From positions 62,001 through 126,000 of the forward strand of contig JAODTK010001854.1 of assembly GCA_026419785.1 (NCBI GenBank): a DNA stretch of 64,000 nt, read 5' to 3'. Below are positions 34,945 to 47,139 of the stretch, piece after piece. Position numbers and translations under genes: made by a program. This DNA is from Sclerodactyla briareus. Taxonomy: Eukaryota; Echinodermata; Holothuroidea; Dendrochirotida; Sclerodactylidae. A model generated the notes under the pieces. The model had not been told where the DNA came from and did no database searches. It saw only the letters and a program-made list of their open reading frames with translations. Numbering within the stretch: position 1 is the stretch's first letter; every line of letters starts with the position of its first letter.

Positions 34945-37900
34945 GTGAGTGAATTCTCACACTACAATAGAAATACCAACAACGAGCAAAGTAAATCTAT
35001 ACAACGAGAATGAGTAGATCGATATAGTTTTCCTGGTGATGAATCTGTTCTAATTAAACATAGGCATCATAATAATGAATCTAAAAATATATCACCAATG
35101 AGCTGATTTTTTGTGAGTGGAATAATCACTGTGGTAAAGGAATTCCTATTTCAATTCTGTTCAAGGCACGAAAACGGTTTACTTAAATATTGAGGTGTGA
35201 AAAAAACGCCCAGCTTAACCGAACATTATTATACCAGCAAATAGAGAGGGCGAAGATGAAAATGGGGGAGAAATAGTATACCAATAATATGAATAATATT
35301 TCAGGAGAATATTTGAAGAAGAGTATCCGATGATGGGCTTTATTAATAACTTGTGACGCAGTTGCTTCTACGTGAACAGTGAAAAATGGAGAAATCAGAA
35401 TATTGATGAGAAATAAGTATATTTGAGTTGGACCTGCTAACTAGAGCTACGGTACTTGATATTTGCATAGATCGTTAAGGAATCAATGACCAACCCGAAG
35501 ATCGGAATATGAACTTTTTTTCCCCCCTTTACCTCCGAAATTCAGCAACAACTTAACAATGTAACTTAACATCACACTTACTGTACGGTACACACTTCGC
35601 TGAGTGGCATAGGATTTTTCAATAACAGCATATGGCTATATGGTTTCAACCTATAACTAAATACTAGTTGATGGATACTGTACGCCACTTCATCGTTGTT
35701 AAGTCGTTAATACCGTGCAATTCAACGGACACACAAACTATGTTGTGGCCTATTCCCGAAACGGAAGGCTGACGAATAAAAGTGCTTGATAGGAACTGTC
35801 ATCGAATAACTTCACGTCGTTTGTTAAGCTTAGGCCTGATAAATCATCAAATGTTTACGTTAGAAATAGTTGCCTTCACGCCTGAGTATTATATCACTAG
35901 GAATGACGAAAACACTTTATGTGGACCGATAGGCTTGCTTGCTGCCCGGCACGCTCCGCCAAAGAGCATGGGATACAAAGAAGAGGAACAACCCAACATA
36001 GCCGTACGCCAATGCATGCCGGGAAATGGAATAATATTGAATTTATGAATGATCCTTAGTTAGTTACACATTTAGTTCACCCATATATCTTCTATGCGGT
36101 CTTCTGAAAAGAGTGAAAATTGCAGATAATTAGACTGTAGTTAACGGAAATGTTTGGATTATGCCAAATTTCAATTTCAATCCAAATTGATTGAAAATTC
36201 AAAATATTCCAGTACATTTCTCATTATGCATATATTCTCGCCATGCGCTGATTGAATTACTCAAAATGTATAGCACCAGCCTGAATTTATTATTGAATTT
36301 ACTATTCAGATACTGAAAATGGCTTGTTATTTCAAAACGAAACTAAATTTATACCGCTCTTTTGTCTGTTGTTTGGTATTGGTTCTTTTGTCTGTTGTTA
36401 GCCATGCATGAAACTATATCTTGATAAATATATGTGCCTTATATGAGAGTTTGCAGAGCATCGTCGAACAAATACGAATAACGAGACCTAATTTCACATT
36501 CAGTGTAGAAAATATTTGTAAAAGAAAAGGTTTTGAAACCTAAAAGCATGTCTTCAGTAGACGGACGGGATCAATGCGCAGGTGAGATGACAGTTCAAAT
36601 TGGAAATGAATAATTATGGCTCCGAATCATTTTATTCTCAATTTGCTCCCGTCATAATGTGTATTGAACATGATGTGATCGATAAGCATAGCAAGAATCG
36701 CTGATGTGCCTATTACGGCGGTCCATCGTTATCCGCTATTTCCGTTGAAACATATCAGTTGCACGTGATTATACCTTTGTCAGTATATATATACCGTAGT
36801 GAATCGAACCGTCGGCACGGCACATCTTGTCAGAGTGCCTCTTTTCATGTCTTAAGCGATACGGACTGATGGTACAGTTTCTATTAATATTATTATGATA
36901 GAGTGTAGGCCTGGTGTTTTATTAGTGATCCTAAATGTATGTTACGACTGTGGCACATCCGGTAAAGAAAATATCTGCGTTTGTTATTGAATGTACAGAA
37001 TGATTTGCAGAAGACACGAATCGAAATGCTCCGTTCGTTGGAGCGCAGCTGATATCGCCTACGTGACCTTTGTATTAAGTGTCTGTCAAACCTGGGCATT
37101 ATGGTTGAAAAAAAAAAACCCTCCTCAGTTACATGGGAATTTTGTCCGACGTTCATCTTGGTTTATATAGCACCTTATTAATTCCTTGTCATCCTGTTGA
37201 GCAGTTGTTGTCACGTGACATTGACCTGATAGTACGATTGCAAAAAGTTCCCATGAATATTCCATTGCAACTTTCATTGCAACAGAGTTAACAACACTAT
37301 TCTGATGGAGTTCCAATGAAGTTGCCGGTGTAGTGAAGTGCCCAGCTTAATACAAGACCGCAGCATGTATAACGGCTTGTGTTGCTCTGACGAATCTCGC
37401 GAGTTTTTCTGGCAAATCAACATAGGCTCTATATCATGTGTATATTCTGCCTCGGTTCAATTACACAGATTCACAAATAACGTCAAGAAGCCTCTGGTTT
37501 CTGCCGTTGGCGACACCGTTGGTGTTCATGAAAGACATATAATGATAATGGTGTTTGGTATTGTATGAACAGGAAAATTGAACTTGGGATTAATTTGATT
37601 CATTAGGATTACGGATTAGGTCATGATTAGAACCACGTTTAATCAATACGAAAACAATCTGCGCATATCATTCTTTCAGGCTATGCTTATAATATGTTCT
37701 TACAGGACTGATTAACTATTCTAGGTATTCGGAGTTAGGGATAACATTACATAGTGATTTTTTAATTCCAAGTCGCCTACATACAAAATATCCCTTTTGG
37801 GCGGAAATGCCTGTTTGGGCAAAGCGCCCCAGTTTGAAGTGTAACTGAATAAACTGATTGAACTCGGGAAACCGCATACATCTTGCTGCTTGCTTAACGA

Positions 37901-39485
37901 GCGGTACAGGGTTCCAAGTATTCATTCTAACTGCGACATTTCTTTGCGAAAATGCCTACTATTCTTTGGAACGAAATCGATTCCTGTTCATCGTCTTGAT
38001 GCAAAGTGTGAAGACGATACTTCGAAATCATTTGTGTTAGTGTGGTTTGTGAAGTATTCTTGATAATTATATACACCCTTCTAAACAACTTCTTCCTAAA
38101 CTTCAATCCTTCTCAACAACACATTCAACATGTCTAGCATAGAATTTTGAATGGAATCAAAATTCACATGATTACGTCAAAATACTTATCTAGTCTATCG
38201 GGTTTTCTAGCAAGCAGTTGCCTAAAAATGATCAGTCTATAGTTGCCTCGTGGTAAAAATCACTTCCCGCCAAATGACTTCCCGGCAAATAGCGAGCTAA
38301 TAAGAGACTGCGATATTACCTACGGCAGCGCTTGTCATAAAAGCCTAAGCTATATTATCTTATAGTCATGGGAACGGATATTGCCTGCCTATTCGTGTTG
38401 GGCGGCATATGGCGTAAGCAGAAGTAACAATTCGTGATGGGGAAAAGTGTATACAAACAAAGGCCGGGAAGATGTCGCTCGCAATTGAGGACGGGAGAGC
38501 AGACTGCGCAAATAAAATTACCCACTGGAGGGAACGAATTAGGTCTCTCTATGAATTCGCGCAATAGGATCCATGCTGGTGGTATAAACAGAAGCGAAGG
38601 TCGTATGTCGTTTCTTCTATATATTGGAAATGTATGTTTGCGGAATGTAATTTGCAATAAGAAAAAAATGCGCATCAAACAGAGAAGCCTTTGGAATATT
38701 AGGCTACGATGGCCTATTCAGCAGAGCGCGATGAATGTGCCACGAGAAAGATGAGAAGGAGAAATAGAAGCTTCATTTGCTGCCGGCGAAACGTATGAGG
38801 TATATATAAATGGTAGGTTAATCGAGCCGGCAAAATGTTCAGGCACGATAGAAGCTCGCAATTTGCGAAATATCATATAATAAAAATCCGCCTATGCGTC
38901 ATAGGCCTACATGGATTGTAATGTCGTACGTACACTCCCGTTTTCTGATATTGTAACGCATGATTTAATTGATAGACGTTTAGTGAAACAGTCCAATTCC
39001 CCGTCACAGCAAACACGCGGGGTCAGGAGTGATGTTTGTTCAGTTGTAATTTAACTTTCTTGGCGTAGCTGTAGGATTAGTTGATCTAATCGATCGACAA
39101 CAAACAGGATCCTTATTTCAGTTTTCACTTAGTTCATGTTCATAGTTTTCGAGAGACAGACAACGTTCCGGCCTTATGTATCATATAGTGTTTAGTTTTG
39201 TTCAGTTACAGGAGGAGTGGAATGACAGGTTTTTCTTGTAACATGCTTTAGTTGATGCAATTGTGATTAGTAAAATTTAAAATTCTACTTTAGTTTTCAG
39301 GCAAACAGACAGACAGCCTGACATATCTATTCGTTTGTTTAGAGTATAACAATAGGCCTATAACTCTCATATCATGCTTTCTATATACATTCTTATCTGT
39401 TTGCGTTGTGCAATTTTTCAGAAAGACGGACATGCAGGAAGGCAGTATCCATAGCTAGCGGACAATATTGAAAAGGTCGGATATG
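34945..39485. other. Gene-free stretch
   Basis: About 4.5 kb with no supported gene, RNA or repeat copy. Open frames of up to 107 codons overlap on both strands (for example 38.36-38.75 kb) and have no domains. If the exon at 34.75 kb is real, part of this would be its first intron. Confidence 0.5.
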
Positions 39486-39652
39486 TAACCAGAAAGTCAA
39501 AAGGATCAGTGATTCCTTGACTTTCTCCGTCAACCTAGAACCAGACACAAGGACAAATGGGAGATTGCACCAGCTTATTATGGGCAACAGAACATCGACA
39601 AATTTTCCATTTTCTCCAACCAACCAATAGGGATAAGGAAGTTTTCAGACTT

Positions 39653-39686
39653 TGACCTATGGTGACCCTCAGATGACCTCTGACCT
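39653..39686 (+). promoter_or_regulatory. Array of TGACCT half sites (DR4-DR5-DR1 spacing)
   Basis: Half sites at 39653, 39663, 39674 and 39681 (TGACCT, TGACCC, TGACCT, TGACCT) with spacers of 4, 5 and 1 bases. Direct repeats of AGGTCA (TGACCT on this strand) at such spacings are the known binding sites of RXR-partnered nuclear receptors. Function here is inference only, since the array lies in a repeat. Confidence 0.4.
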
Positions 39687-39966
39687 TACCCTAAAACAAT
39701 AGGGTTCATGTATCCATCATGGGGAACAACGTACCAAGTATGAGCTTTATCCATCCAAGTGGAGTCGAGTTATCAGGTTTACAAGTCAAAATTGGCCTAA
39801 ATGTCGACTTTTCACAATTTTTCATTTTTCGACCAAAATTCACCTCAAACCTGAAGCAAAATCAATAGGGTTCATGTACACCCCATAAGAAAGCTGTACA
39901 CCGAATTTCAACTTGATCGTACCAACCATTCTGGACTTATCGTGTTTACACAAGGTTTTCAAACGT

Positions 39967-39999
39967 TGACCTCTTGTGACCTCAGATGACCTCTGACCC
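39967..39999 (+). promoter_or_regulatory. Array of TGACCT half sites (DR4-DR4-DR1 spacing)
   Basis: Half sites start at 39967, 39977, 39987 and 39994, spacers 4, 4 and 1. All three leading sites are exact TGACCT and the last is TGACCC. This is the best formed of the three arrays in the foldback element. Confidence 0.4.
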
Positions 40000-40176
40000 G
40001 ACCCCAAAACAATAGGGTTCGTGTACTCATCATTGGAAACATACATACCAAGAATGAGCTCAATCCATCTAGGTGGGATCGAGTTATCGTGTTTACAAGC
40101 CCAAATTGGCCCAAATATCGAATTTTCGCATTTTCCATTTTGACCAAAATTCTCCCCATGATGAGTACTCGGGGTC

Positions 40177-40209
40177 AGGTCAGAAGTCATCTGAGGTCAC
40201 CAGAGGTCA
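40177..40209 (-). promoter_or_regulatory. Inverted array of AGGTCA half sites (DR1-DR4-DR4)
   Basis: AGGTCA, AAGTCA, AGGTCA and AGGTCA start at 40177, 40184, 40194 and 40204, the mirror image of the left-arm array. It belongs to the right inverted arm, so the three arrays come from one repeated building block. Confidence 0.4.
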
Positions 40210-42827
40210 AAGTCTGAAAACCTTGGAATTGCGGTGCGCGTAGCTTCTCATCAAGAGTATAAAAACCCTATTGGTTGGTTGGGAAAAATGGGAAATTGTC
40301 AGACGTTGTTGCCCACAATGAGCTAGTACAATTTCCCAATTGTCGTTGTGTCTGGCTAATGCTATAGGTTGTCAGAAAGGGTCAAGGAATCACCAAGCCT
40401 TTTGGCTTTCTGGTTAGTAGAAGGCAGAAGCTGTCGTTTTTTCAGTTGCTATTTTACTAGTAAAACATGTTTTGGTCACTATAAACATTCATTAATCTAT
40501 GAACACATTCTATAATGATTTGACCACAATGTCAATAAGGTAAAAATTGTCTTGCTATATTGATACTCTTATGCACCCACCCTGCCCACAGGGCATTTGA
40601 TGGAGGATAGACTACTAGTTGTTGTGCAGAGAAGACCATAGTATTGATGCAACCAGGGGTCTACTTCCCCCTTGAATACATTACACTGCCCACACCAGCA
40701 ATGTGCAGATGTTGGAGGGGGGGGGGGGAGGTTGTACCATTCCGCAGGGTCCTGGAAAATAGGAGCCCCCAACGGCATCGACACGACGGACCATGCTTTT
40801 GAAGGACTGAATGTTGGACCTAGTGTCACTAGAGTGAGGAATGAAGATGCCTTGTGTGGAGACAATTCATTCAGAGATGAAAAATTTGTGACGAGTAACA
40901 AAATCTGTGAAATCTCTCCTGTTTCACGAGTTTCTTCTCCATTTTGAGGTGGACATGATGTCACCGAATATGCGAGAAACGCCGTCGTTTAACAATCTTA
41001 CCAGCTCTGTTGGGACTCACTCTATTTTTTTTATTTTTTTTTTTTTTTTTGCCAGTAACTGTCTGAGATGGCCACATTTGGGAGGTGTATTCAAGTCGGG
41101 GACGAACATAAATGTTACAAGCAGTTTCTCTAACATGTGTAGGGCAATGGTAATGGGGTTCATGGGGGTCCACGGGGGCCCAGAGTGACTCTAAGGTAGG
41201 GGTGAGACGTGGCAGGAACAAGGGAATGGCCAGAGAGGTCATAATTAGCGTTCTTTTTTAGGCGTGACAGTAAAGACATGACATTTGTTGGGTTGAAGGC
41301 TATACACCAGTCTCTGGACTGCTGCACCTGTTGTCAAGGGCTTCGAGGTCTTACTGAAGTGCTAGTTGATCACGAGGGGAGTCATCAGGGATCTCATTCA
41401 AGGAATTATTATTTATCATTAAGTCATAAAAGTTAATTCGATATTTAACATGTTATGCGCATGGGGCACCTTGTCGAAGGCCTCTGCGAAGTCTAGTAAT
41501 ATACCATCTACTCGGGAACAGTGGTTGATTGAATTTGTAGGTTAATTGCAGGGGAGAAGAAGTTGGCTAACGGTGGACCTGATTTCACGAAAACTGTGCT
41601 GAAATTGGGCAAGTATATCATTCTTCTTCAGATGGTCCATGAAATGACTTGAAGGGATGTGTTCCAGGAGCCTCCCAACCACACTAGTATGTGAGATGGG
41701 ACGGAACTTTTCCTCGGTTGACGTCACTCCTAATAAATAGGAGTGACATTCGCTTACTTGGAACCGTCAGGGGGATTTCCGAGTCAAAAGCCTGCTCGAA
41801 TAAGGATACAAGCACCGTAGTTATTTCATTGGCAGCAACTTTAAATAATCTAACTGGGTATTAATTGATATAGACCAGTAGTGGCTGGCCCTGCGTGGAG
41901 TTGAGTGAGAAGTTTATAGACATCATTAGGAGTGGCAGTAATGTCAGCCATGGCTAGGTGGGAAGATGAGCCTTTTTTGGAATGGAGTGATAACTAGCAC
42001 GAGTAAAGACGGGGGCAGAGTAAACATTTCATAAGCCTGCCTTCGCTTTGGAATCACTAACATTGTTCCCCTGATGTTTCAGAAATTAAATGCCATGACG
42101 GTCTTTCCTCTGACTTTCGACAAACTCGAAAGAAATCGTTGTGTCGGACTCTTGATTGTCAAACAAATCATTTATACAGTGCTAATAGGAATCCCTAATC
42201 AGGTTGTCGACGAACTCACAATAAATAGTGTATCTTTTACTCTCATTTTCCAAGGAATTTAACACCCGACGTCGCTTAGTAATATGTTGTTGTTTTTTTA
42301 GGAAACCTGTAATCGATGAGTAACTATATTTTCCCGAAACTTAGATGGAATGAACTTGGCTTGCTTGGGCTTTCAAGGGAAGGACTGATTGAGAGAAATT
42401 TCCATTGACAGCTGTGGTATGGGCCTCAACACAGTAGATGATTGTGGACTCAGTTATGGTCAGCTTTAAGCCCTTGGTGTCGCCTCTGTTCCATTTGTGT
42501 ATTTCCTGGGTGGGTTCATGTAATCGGGATGGAACAAGATATGGTCAGCAAGAATGATGTCGTGGCCATTACTGTGCTGATCCCAAGTATAGTCGTGATG
42601 GTAAAAACAGAGTCAGGCTAATTCGTCAGGAGGAGAGCAAGAATGGAGTCGCCCGAATAGAGGTGGTAACCACCTGGTCGAGTGCGAGATCGGCAGTAAG
42701 TTCAGTCAGTTCCCTACAGGATTCAGGATGGGCAGCTCATTTGAGAAGGATGACCAATCTACGTCTTCCAAATTGAAATCACCACAAAGGTACATTCTGG
42801 ATCAGTATTGTATAGTATACCTGGGTA

Positions 42828-43135
42828 GTCCTGGACACCTGGGTAAAAAGCGGACACTGTTTTCGATCGAACGTTACTTAGCAACACGATAATAGAACAG
42901 TTTCGCGGAATTAACAGGGTAGAATTATTATCCAACGAATTGGGCAGATTACGAGTGAGTACTTACACAAAATGGCCGAATGAGGGATTCAGACTCGCTT
43001 TTGACAGTGACCTTCATCGTAGCATATTGTTGTTTCAAGTTTCATAGCGCTGTTAGTATGTAACTGCATATGGATGCATGCATTAGTTACGTACTGATTA
43101 GTATGTCCGCTTTCTAGCCAGGTTCTAGGATCTGG
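42828..43135. mobile_element. MITE inserted in the LINE
   Basis: About 300 bases bounded by imperfect inverted repeats of about 30 bases: left CCTGGACACCTGGGTAAAAAGCGGACA (from about 42832) and right TGTCCGCTTTCTAGCCAGGTTCTAGG (to about 43132). LINE endonuclease coding resumes on either side. There is no coding capacity. The superfamily is not assigned because a target-site duplication is not clear. Confidence 0.6.
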
Positions 43136-43451
43136 ATGTCAGCGACGGGACGGCCGGGAAATCTTGAAAATCACCTTGAATCATCATTTTGAAAAGTCGA
43201 TCGATCGATTAATATGCTTGTACACACCCTACTTGACTATTTGAGTGCGTTTCCTCTGTATTTTGCGATTTGGAATCTTAGAAAAATTGACGAATACCCT
43301 TAAGAAAAATTGACGAATACCCTCAAGTGTCCGTCACTGCCAGGGACCATTATACTCTCGTCGACCAGAGTCAATACTTGTCTCAGGTTGTCAAAGTCGT
43401 GGGCGGGAGAACCTGTATGGTGGCCTGTACGTAGTGGACTTCAAATACAAG

Positions 43452-43452
<1 letters not shown>

Positions 43453-43490
<38 letters not shown>
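43453..43490. repeat. (TA)n microsatellite
   Basis: Nineteen uninterrupted TA units inside the LINE endonuclease region. Confidence 0.95.
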
Positions 43491-43493
<3 letters not shown>

Positions 43494-43764
43494 AGTGGCA
43501 AGAATTAAGGGACTCATTCGATCTCACAGATGGAGTCACTTTAAACTTGAAGTGACAAGTGACTAGAATGACAAGAAGGACTCCTCAACCACGAGAGCAC
43601 ATACTCTCCGGATGAGTCTATAGTCGGGAGAAAAAACTTCGTGGTCTTTCATGCTGTCACGTAACTTAGTCTCACAGCCAAGGACAATGTCTGGGCTGTA
43701 ACTTCCGAGCAGGGTATGGAGTCGTGCCCGCGTATTAGCAGAGAAGAGACAGTTCACAATGGAT

Positions 43765-46700
43765 GCCGTATTTCTTTCCTTTTACCTGGGGTGACGTCCA
43801 AAGATTGGTTTATGAACGGGGTGTAATGTTTGGGCCATCACAAAGATGACACACCCAAGCGAAGCTTTTATTCAGGTCGGTGTGTGCGTTTTAGGAGGTT
43901 TCGCTCATATCAGACAAGTGAAAACTATTCCCACAAAAACCGCAGTCAGATTCTTTCTGACCAAGTACAGCCCATCTACATGGCCAAATTCTAGGAAATC
44001 ATCTCTATGTCGCCAGATTGGATGTGAACAAATAACAGGTGGACAGTCAATACTGTAAGGGGAGTATCTACTGAGATCTCTAAATAGGTTAGCATCTGGC
44101 TTATATAGACCTGCAGGATGCAGAGCCTGACTTCAAAACAATGTCTGAGGTGAGGGTTTGAAGTGTTTTCCACATTTTTCTGCGGATGAAATAGCTCAAA
44201 CTGGGGATGAAAGACGCTAAGGGAGTGAACATGGCGATATACCAAACCTTCGGATACGCCTATGCCCCAGGAGTTTATGTGGTAGGCAAGGCGTGGAAGA
44301 GCCTAGTCAAAATAACAACCACAATCAAATTGGAATGTGCTCGTCCCCCAGTAACAGTCCAGAACGAAAGAAGAAGCGGTAAACAGACAGAGAAGGGTTT
44401 GAAATGTCCATCGAGGAATAATATAAACTATATGGACAGGCCGGGAAACGGAAAGAGCGGGATGTCTGTAACATAAAACCAGGAATGAAAGGGACACGTC
44501 TGTCCGCGTCAGGAGCTGCACACCAGAGCATGAACGAAGGTGGCCATTTGTTCTGTTGTTTTCCTGATTGTAAATACCTACACTAGTGACCCACACTTCT
44601 ACATTGGGGTGCCGCTGAAAAGACATGGCCTTATCACGTTTACCTGGTGGAAGAATTGAAGCTGGGAAGTGCAGTATCTAGGTCAGCACCCTTAATTGCA
44701 AAGCCTTGTATAGAAAGGGTAAATCCTCTGTTCGGAAGTATCTCGTAACAAAAAAAAAAAAAAACACTTTGGGCGTGCCTGTGATTTACTCTTGTTGGAA
44801 ACTACCATACGTACACCTGTACAAACAAAAACGAGTGAACTCCAATAATTCGTACGAAAACGACAGTTGCAAAATGTTACAAATTAGGTCAGTTGCAGCT
44901 TTTAAAATTCCTTGCTGAAAACTATAATACTCTTATTTTTGGTACGATAGAAACAATAACAGACTGGCCTCAAAAGACAAAGTAATCATTTACTCCTACA
45001 ACCCCGGACCTTGAAAACAATATAGGTTTCACTCATTTCCACCTAATTTTCCATACACTCTGGCCTGAGATTCACTCGCAGAGCAGAATAGGGGTGGTCC
45101 ACAAATCCCGCAGTCCTATGAGAGAACAAACTCGAACGATGCTGCATCTCGAAATCTCAGATGTCGCCCTCCCCCCCCCCCCCCCCCTCCCCCGTCTTAT
45201 AAACGGCATATCTGTGACAGGAAGATCGAATCAGCAACTTTTCTAGAGGTCTACCCGCGATAATTCGATCGCTGTAGAATCGATGTTAATGCATGTAAGA
45301 ACTTTTCAATATAAAATTGGCAGCTTGGCAACACGCGCGCGCGCTTGCTATCTCATAAGAATACAACATCAGGTGGAACATTGGACAGCAAATTATAAAT
45401 GAAAACGAAAACTAGATATTGCGAATAGGCCACTCCATATGAATAATAAAGAATAAGAAATAAAAAAAGGGAAATATTTTAAATCGACTTGTGGCTATCG
45501 GGACTTGCAAGATCTAACCGTTCGAAATCGTCCTCAGAATACTAATTGTTTTCCTCTTCACTTTCACTGCGATAGCATTCCATGATAAAATCCCAAATCA
45601 CTTCATTTATTATACTTCCCAATCTGTTCGAAACACTCAGCCACAAGTATATTACAACTTAGTCCATACCACCTACATTATACCGAAGGAAAAGAATGAC
45701 TGTGAAAGCTAATTGCCAGATTGGAAAGTTTTACTTTGTGGTGGCGAAAGCGCCCCTGTAACCACTTTATGTACCCTGTCAAAACCCTGTTGAACATTGA
45801 AGCTCGAATGCTTCCTCACTGCTCTCGCCTAAGAGCGACACAATTTTATTAATTGGCAGCATTACCAAGATGACCAAATCACAGTAGGCCCTATATACCT
45901 AGGCGGTAACTGTGAGACGAATAAGGTGGTTGGGTTGCCAGACTACGCTGTCTGGGGTAAACCTTTTATAGTCAATTAGAAGGCATATGCCTCACCCGTC
46001 ACTCTCCGTCCTCTATATTGAACTTCCTCGTATTTGAACGATTGTTGCAAAACCTATCCTTACAATAGCAGGCAGTTCTCCGCAGCGGTAGGTGAGACGG
46101 TAGGCTCCATCTCGTAAATTACTACCACCCAACGACGATGATCGTATATACTCGCACATGCCTCGCCTCGCCCGGGCGCATTAGCGATACTCTCCGGTAC
46201 ACCATAACGTGTGATTCGCACTAATTATCCACGGTGGTCCTCTAAATATGTATAATTTCTGCGTGATTTACACAACTTGTGTACATTCCTCGCAGTCCAC
46301 TCTTCTGTTATGGCCTCGTTGTTCGAATGAGCGATTAGATGACATCACATAGGCACATCATATTCCAACGGCATATAATGTACCTGGAAAGCTACCAAGG
46401 AATCACACTGACGTCACGACGGTCACTGCTTGGATCACTATCACAATTCCCTCCTTGAAGCTTTCGGTATTTGTGTTTCGGGTTCCGGGGTCGACGGAAG
46501 GGTCTTCGTGCTACACCCTGTTTAAGAGGAAGAGGAATAAATTAAAACGATAAGTTATCCTACTACATGGCGCGGAAGTATTACAAATTCGGTGCAGTAA
46601 AAGCTTCAAACTGTCGGTCGATCCCACAGACCGACCAGCTTTTGCGTGTATCATCGGGCGAAGAATCTTTGGCCGCCATCCCTGCCCCTCTCCAACACCC

Positions 46701-47100
46701 AGGAGCTAATTTGTAGATTGGGAAACGTGAGGAAACTTCAGTAAAATTTGGCGCATCCTTAGCTTCTCAAACCTTGTTTTACGTCGTCACTTTGGGAGGG
46801 TTCCTCCACTCATTAATTCGTGGTTATGGCGCCAACCCCCTCATCTCTCCTCCCCCCTACCGTTTTTAACGTGACCGTATTAATATAAAAACTCATTGGA
46901 AGGAAAACTCACATTTTATTGCATCGAATTGCTTTGAAAGTTGAAACTAGTAAAACAAGAGCGTGTTTGAATAACCCCAAACTCATTCTCGTGTGATCTA
47001 AATAATTTTTCGAGTCCAATGACGTCACAGGAACAAATCATATGGTTGATTAATTTCAATGACATAGCTGATTAGGATTCTCTTATGGGTTTAGGAAAAA
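43765..47100. other. Probable LINE 5' zone, then gene-free stretch
   Basis: From 43.77 to about 44.64 kb the minus strand gives low-grade protein-like blocks that could be the 5' end of the neighbouring LINE, but no motif proves it. From there to 47.1 kb I see no gene. The stretch has a poly-A run (44751-44763), a poly-C run (45171-45187), a GC-alternating patch (CACGCGCGCGCGCTTGC near 45333) and one dispersed repeat copy at 46.6 kb. Confidence 0.4.
46615..46740 (+). repeat. Dispersed repeat, CCCCTCTCCACCCAGG type, copy 2
   Basis: Diverged relative of the copy at 14.66-14.78 kb: GACCGACCAGCTTTTGCG, AAGAATCTTTGGCCGCCATC, CTGCCCCTCTCCAACACCC and TTGGGAAACG occur in the same order. Boundaries are estimated. 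Confidence 0.45.
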
Positions 47101-47139
47101 CGTTCGTGGTTTACTAATCTCTTGGAATTTATGGAAGAT

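Larger units (their letters stand above)
39486..40417. mobile_element. Foldback element with inverted arms and internal repeats
   Basis: Terminal inverted repeats of roughly 200 bases. Left AACCAGAAAGTCAAAAGG, TGATTCCTTGAC, CCAGACACAA, TTATTGTGGGCAACA-like and CCAACCAACCAATAGGG blocks recur as reverse complement at 40240-40417 (CCCTATTGGTTGGTTGG, TTGTTGCCCACAATGAGC, TTGTGTCTGGC, GTCAAGGAATCA, CTTTCTGGTT). The interior has two to three diverged direct repeats built on AACAATAGGGTTC, GAGTTATCGTGTTTACAAG and TGACCTCAGATGACCTCTGACC. There is no coding capacity beyond spurious frames. A degenerate, partly deleted relative lies at 48.0-48.6 kb. Confidence 0.75.
40565..43760 (-). mobile_element. CR1-like (Jockey group) LINE, decayed and interrupted
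   Basis: Minus-strand LINE in domain order. The start of the endonuclease (SYSPDIVLGCETKL, then DHEVFSPDYRLIRR) is at about 43757-43600. Its GDFNLEDVDW block is near 42800-42770. The RT finger (EEKFRPISHTSVVGRLLEHI, then FQHSFREIRSTVSQLL) is at about 41720-41545, followed by a partial AFDKVPH-like piece. The RT C-terminus (VRPRLEYTSQMW) is near 41125-41090. The SAHCWCGQCNVFKGEVDPW and 3' UTR zone is at 40720-40570. The stretch that should carry the RT catalytic FADD core is missing between about 41.5 and 41.2 kb, about half the normal length. Frame shifts and stops occur throughout, so the copy is inactive. A MITE and a TA microsatellite interrupt the endonuclease part. Sequence up to about 44.6 kb may be the 5' end. 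Confidence 0.75.

Noticed and set aside
40569-40964. A 131-codon minus-strand protein with a PPPPPPTSAHCWCG stretch
   Set aside because: It is the 3' part of the CR1-like LINE with a poly-G run inside, not an independent gene.
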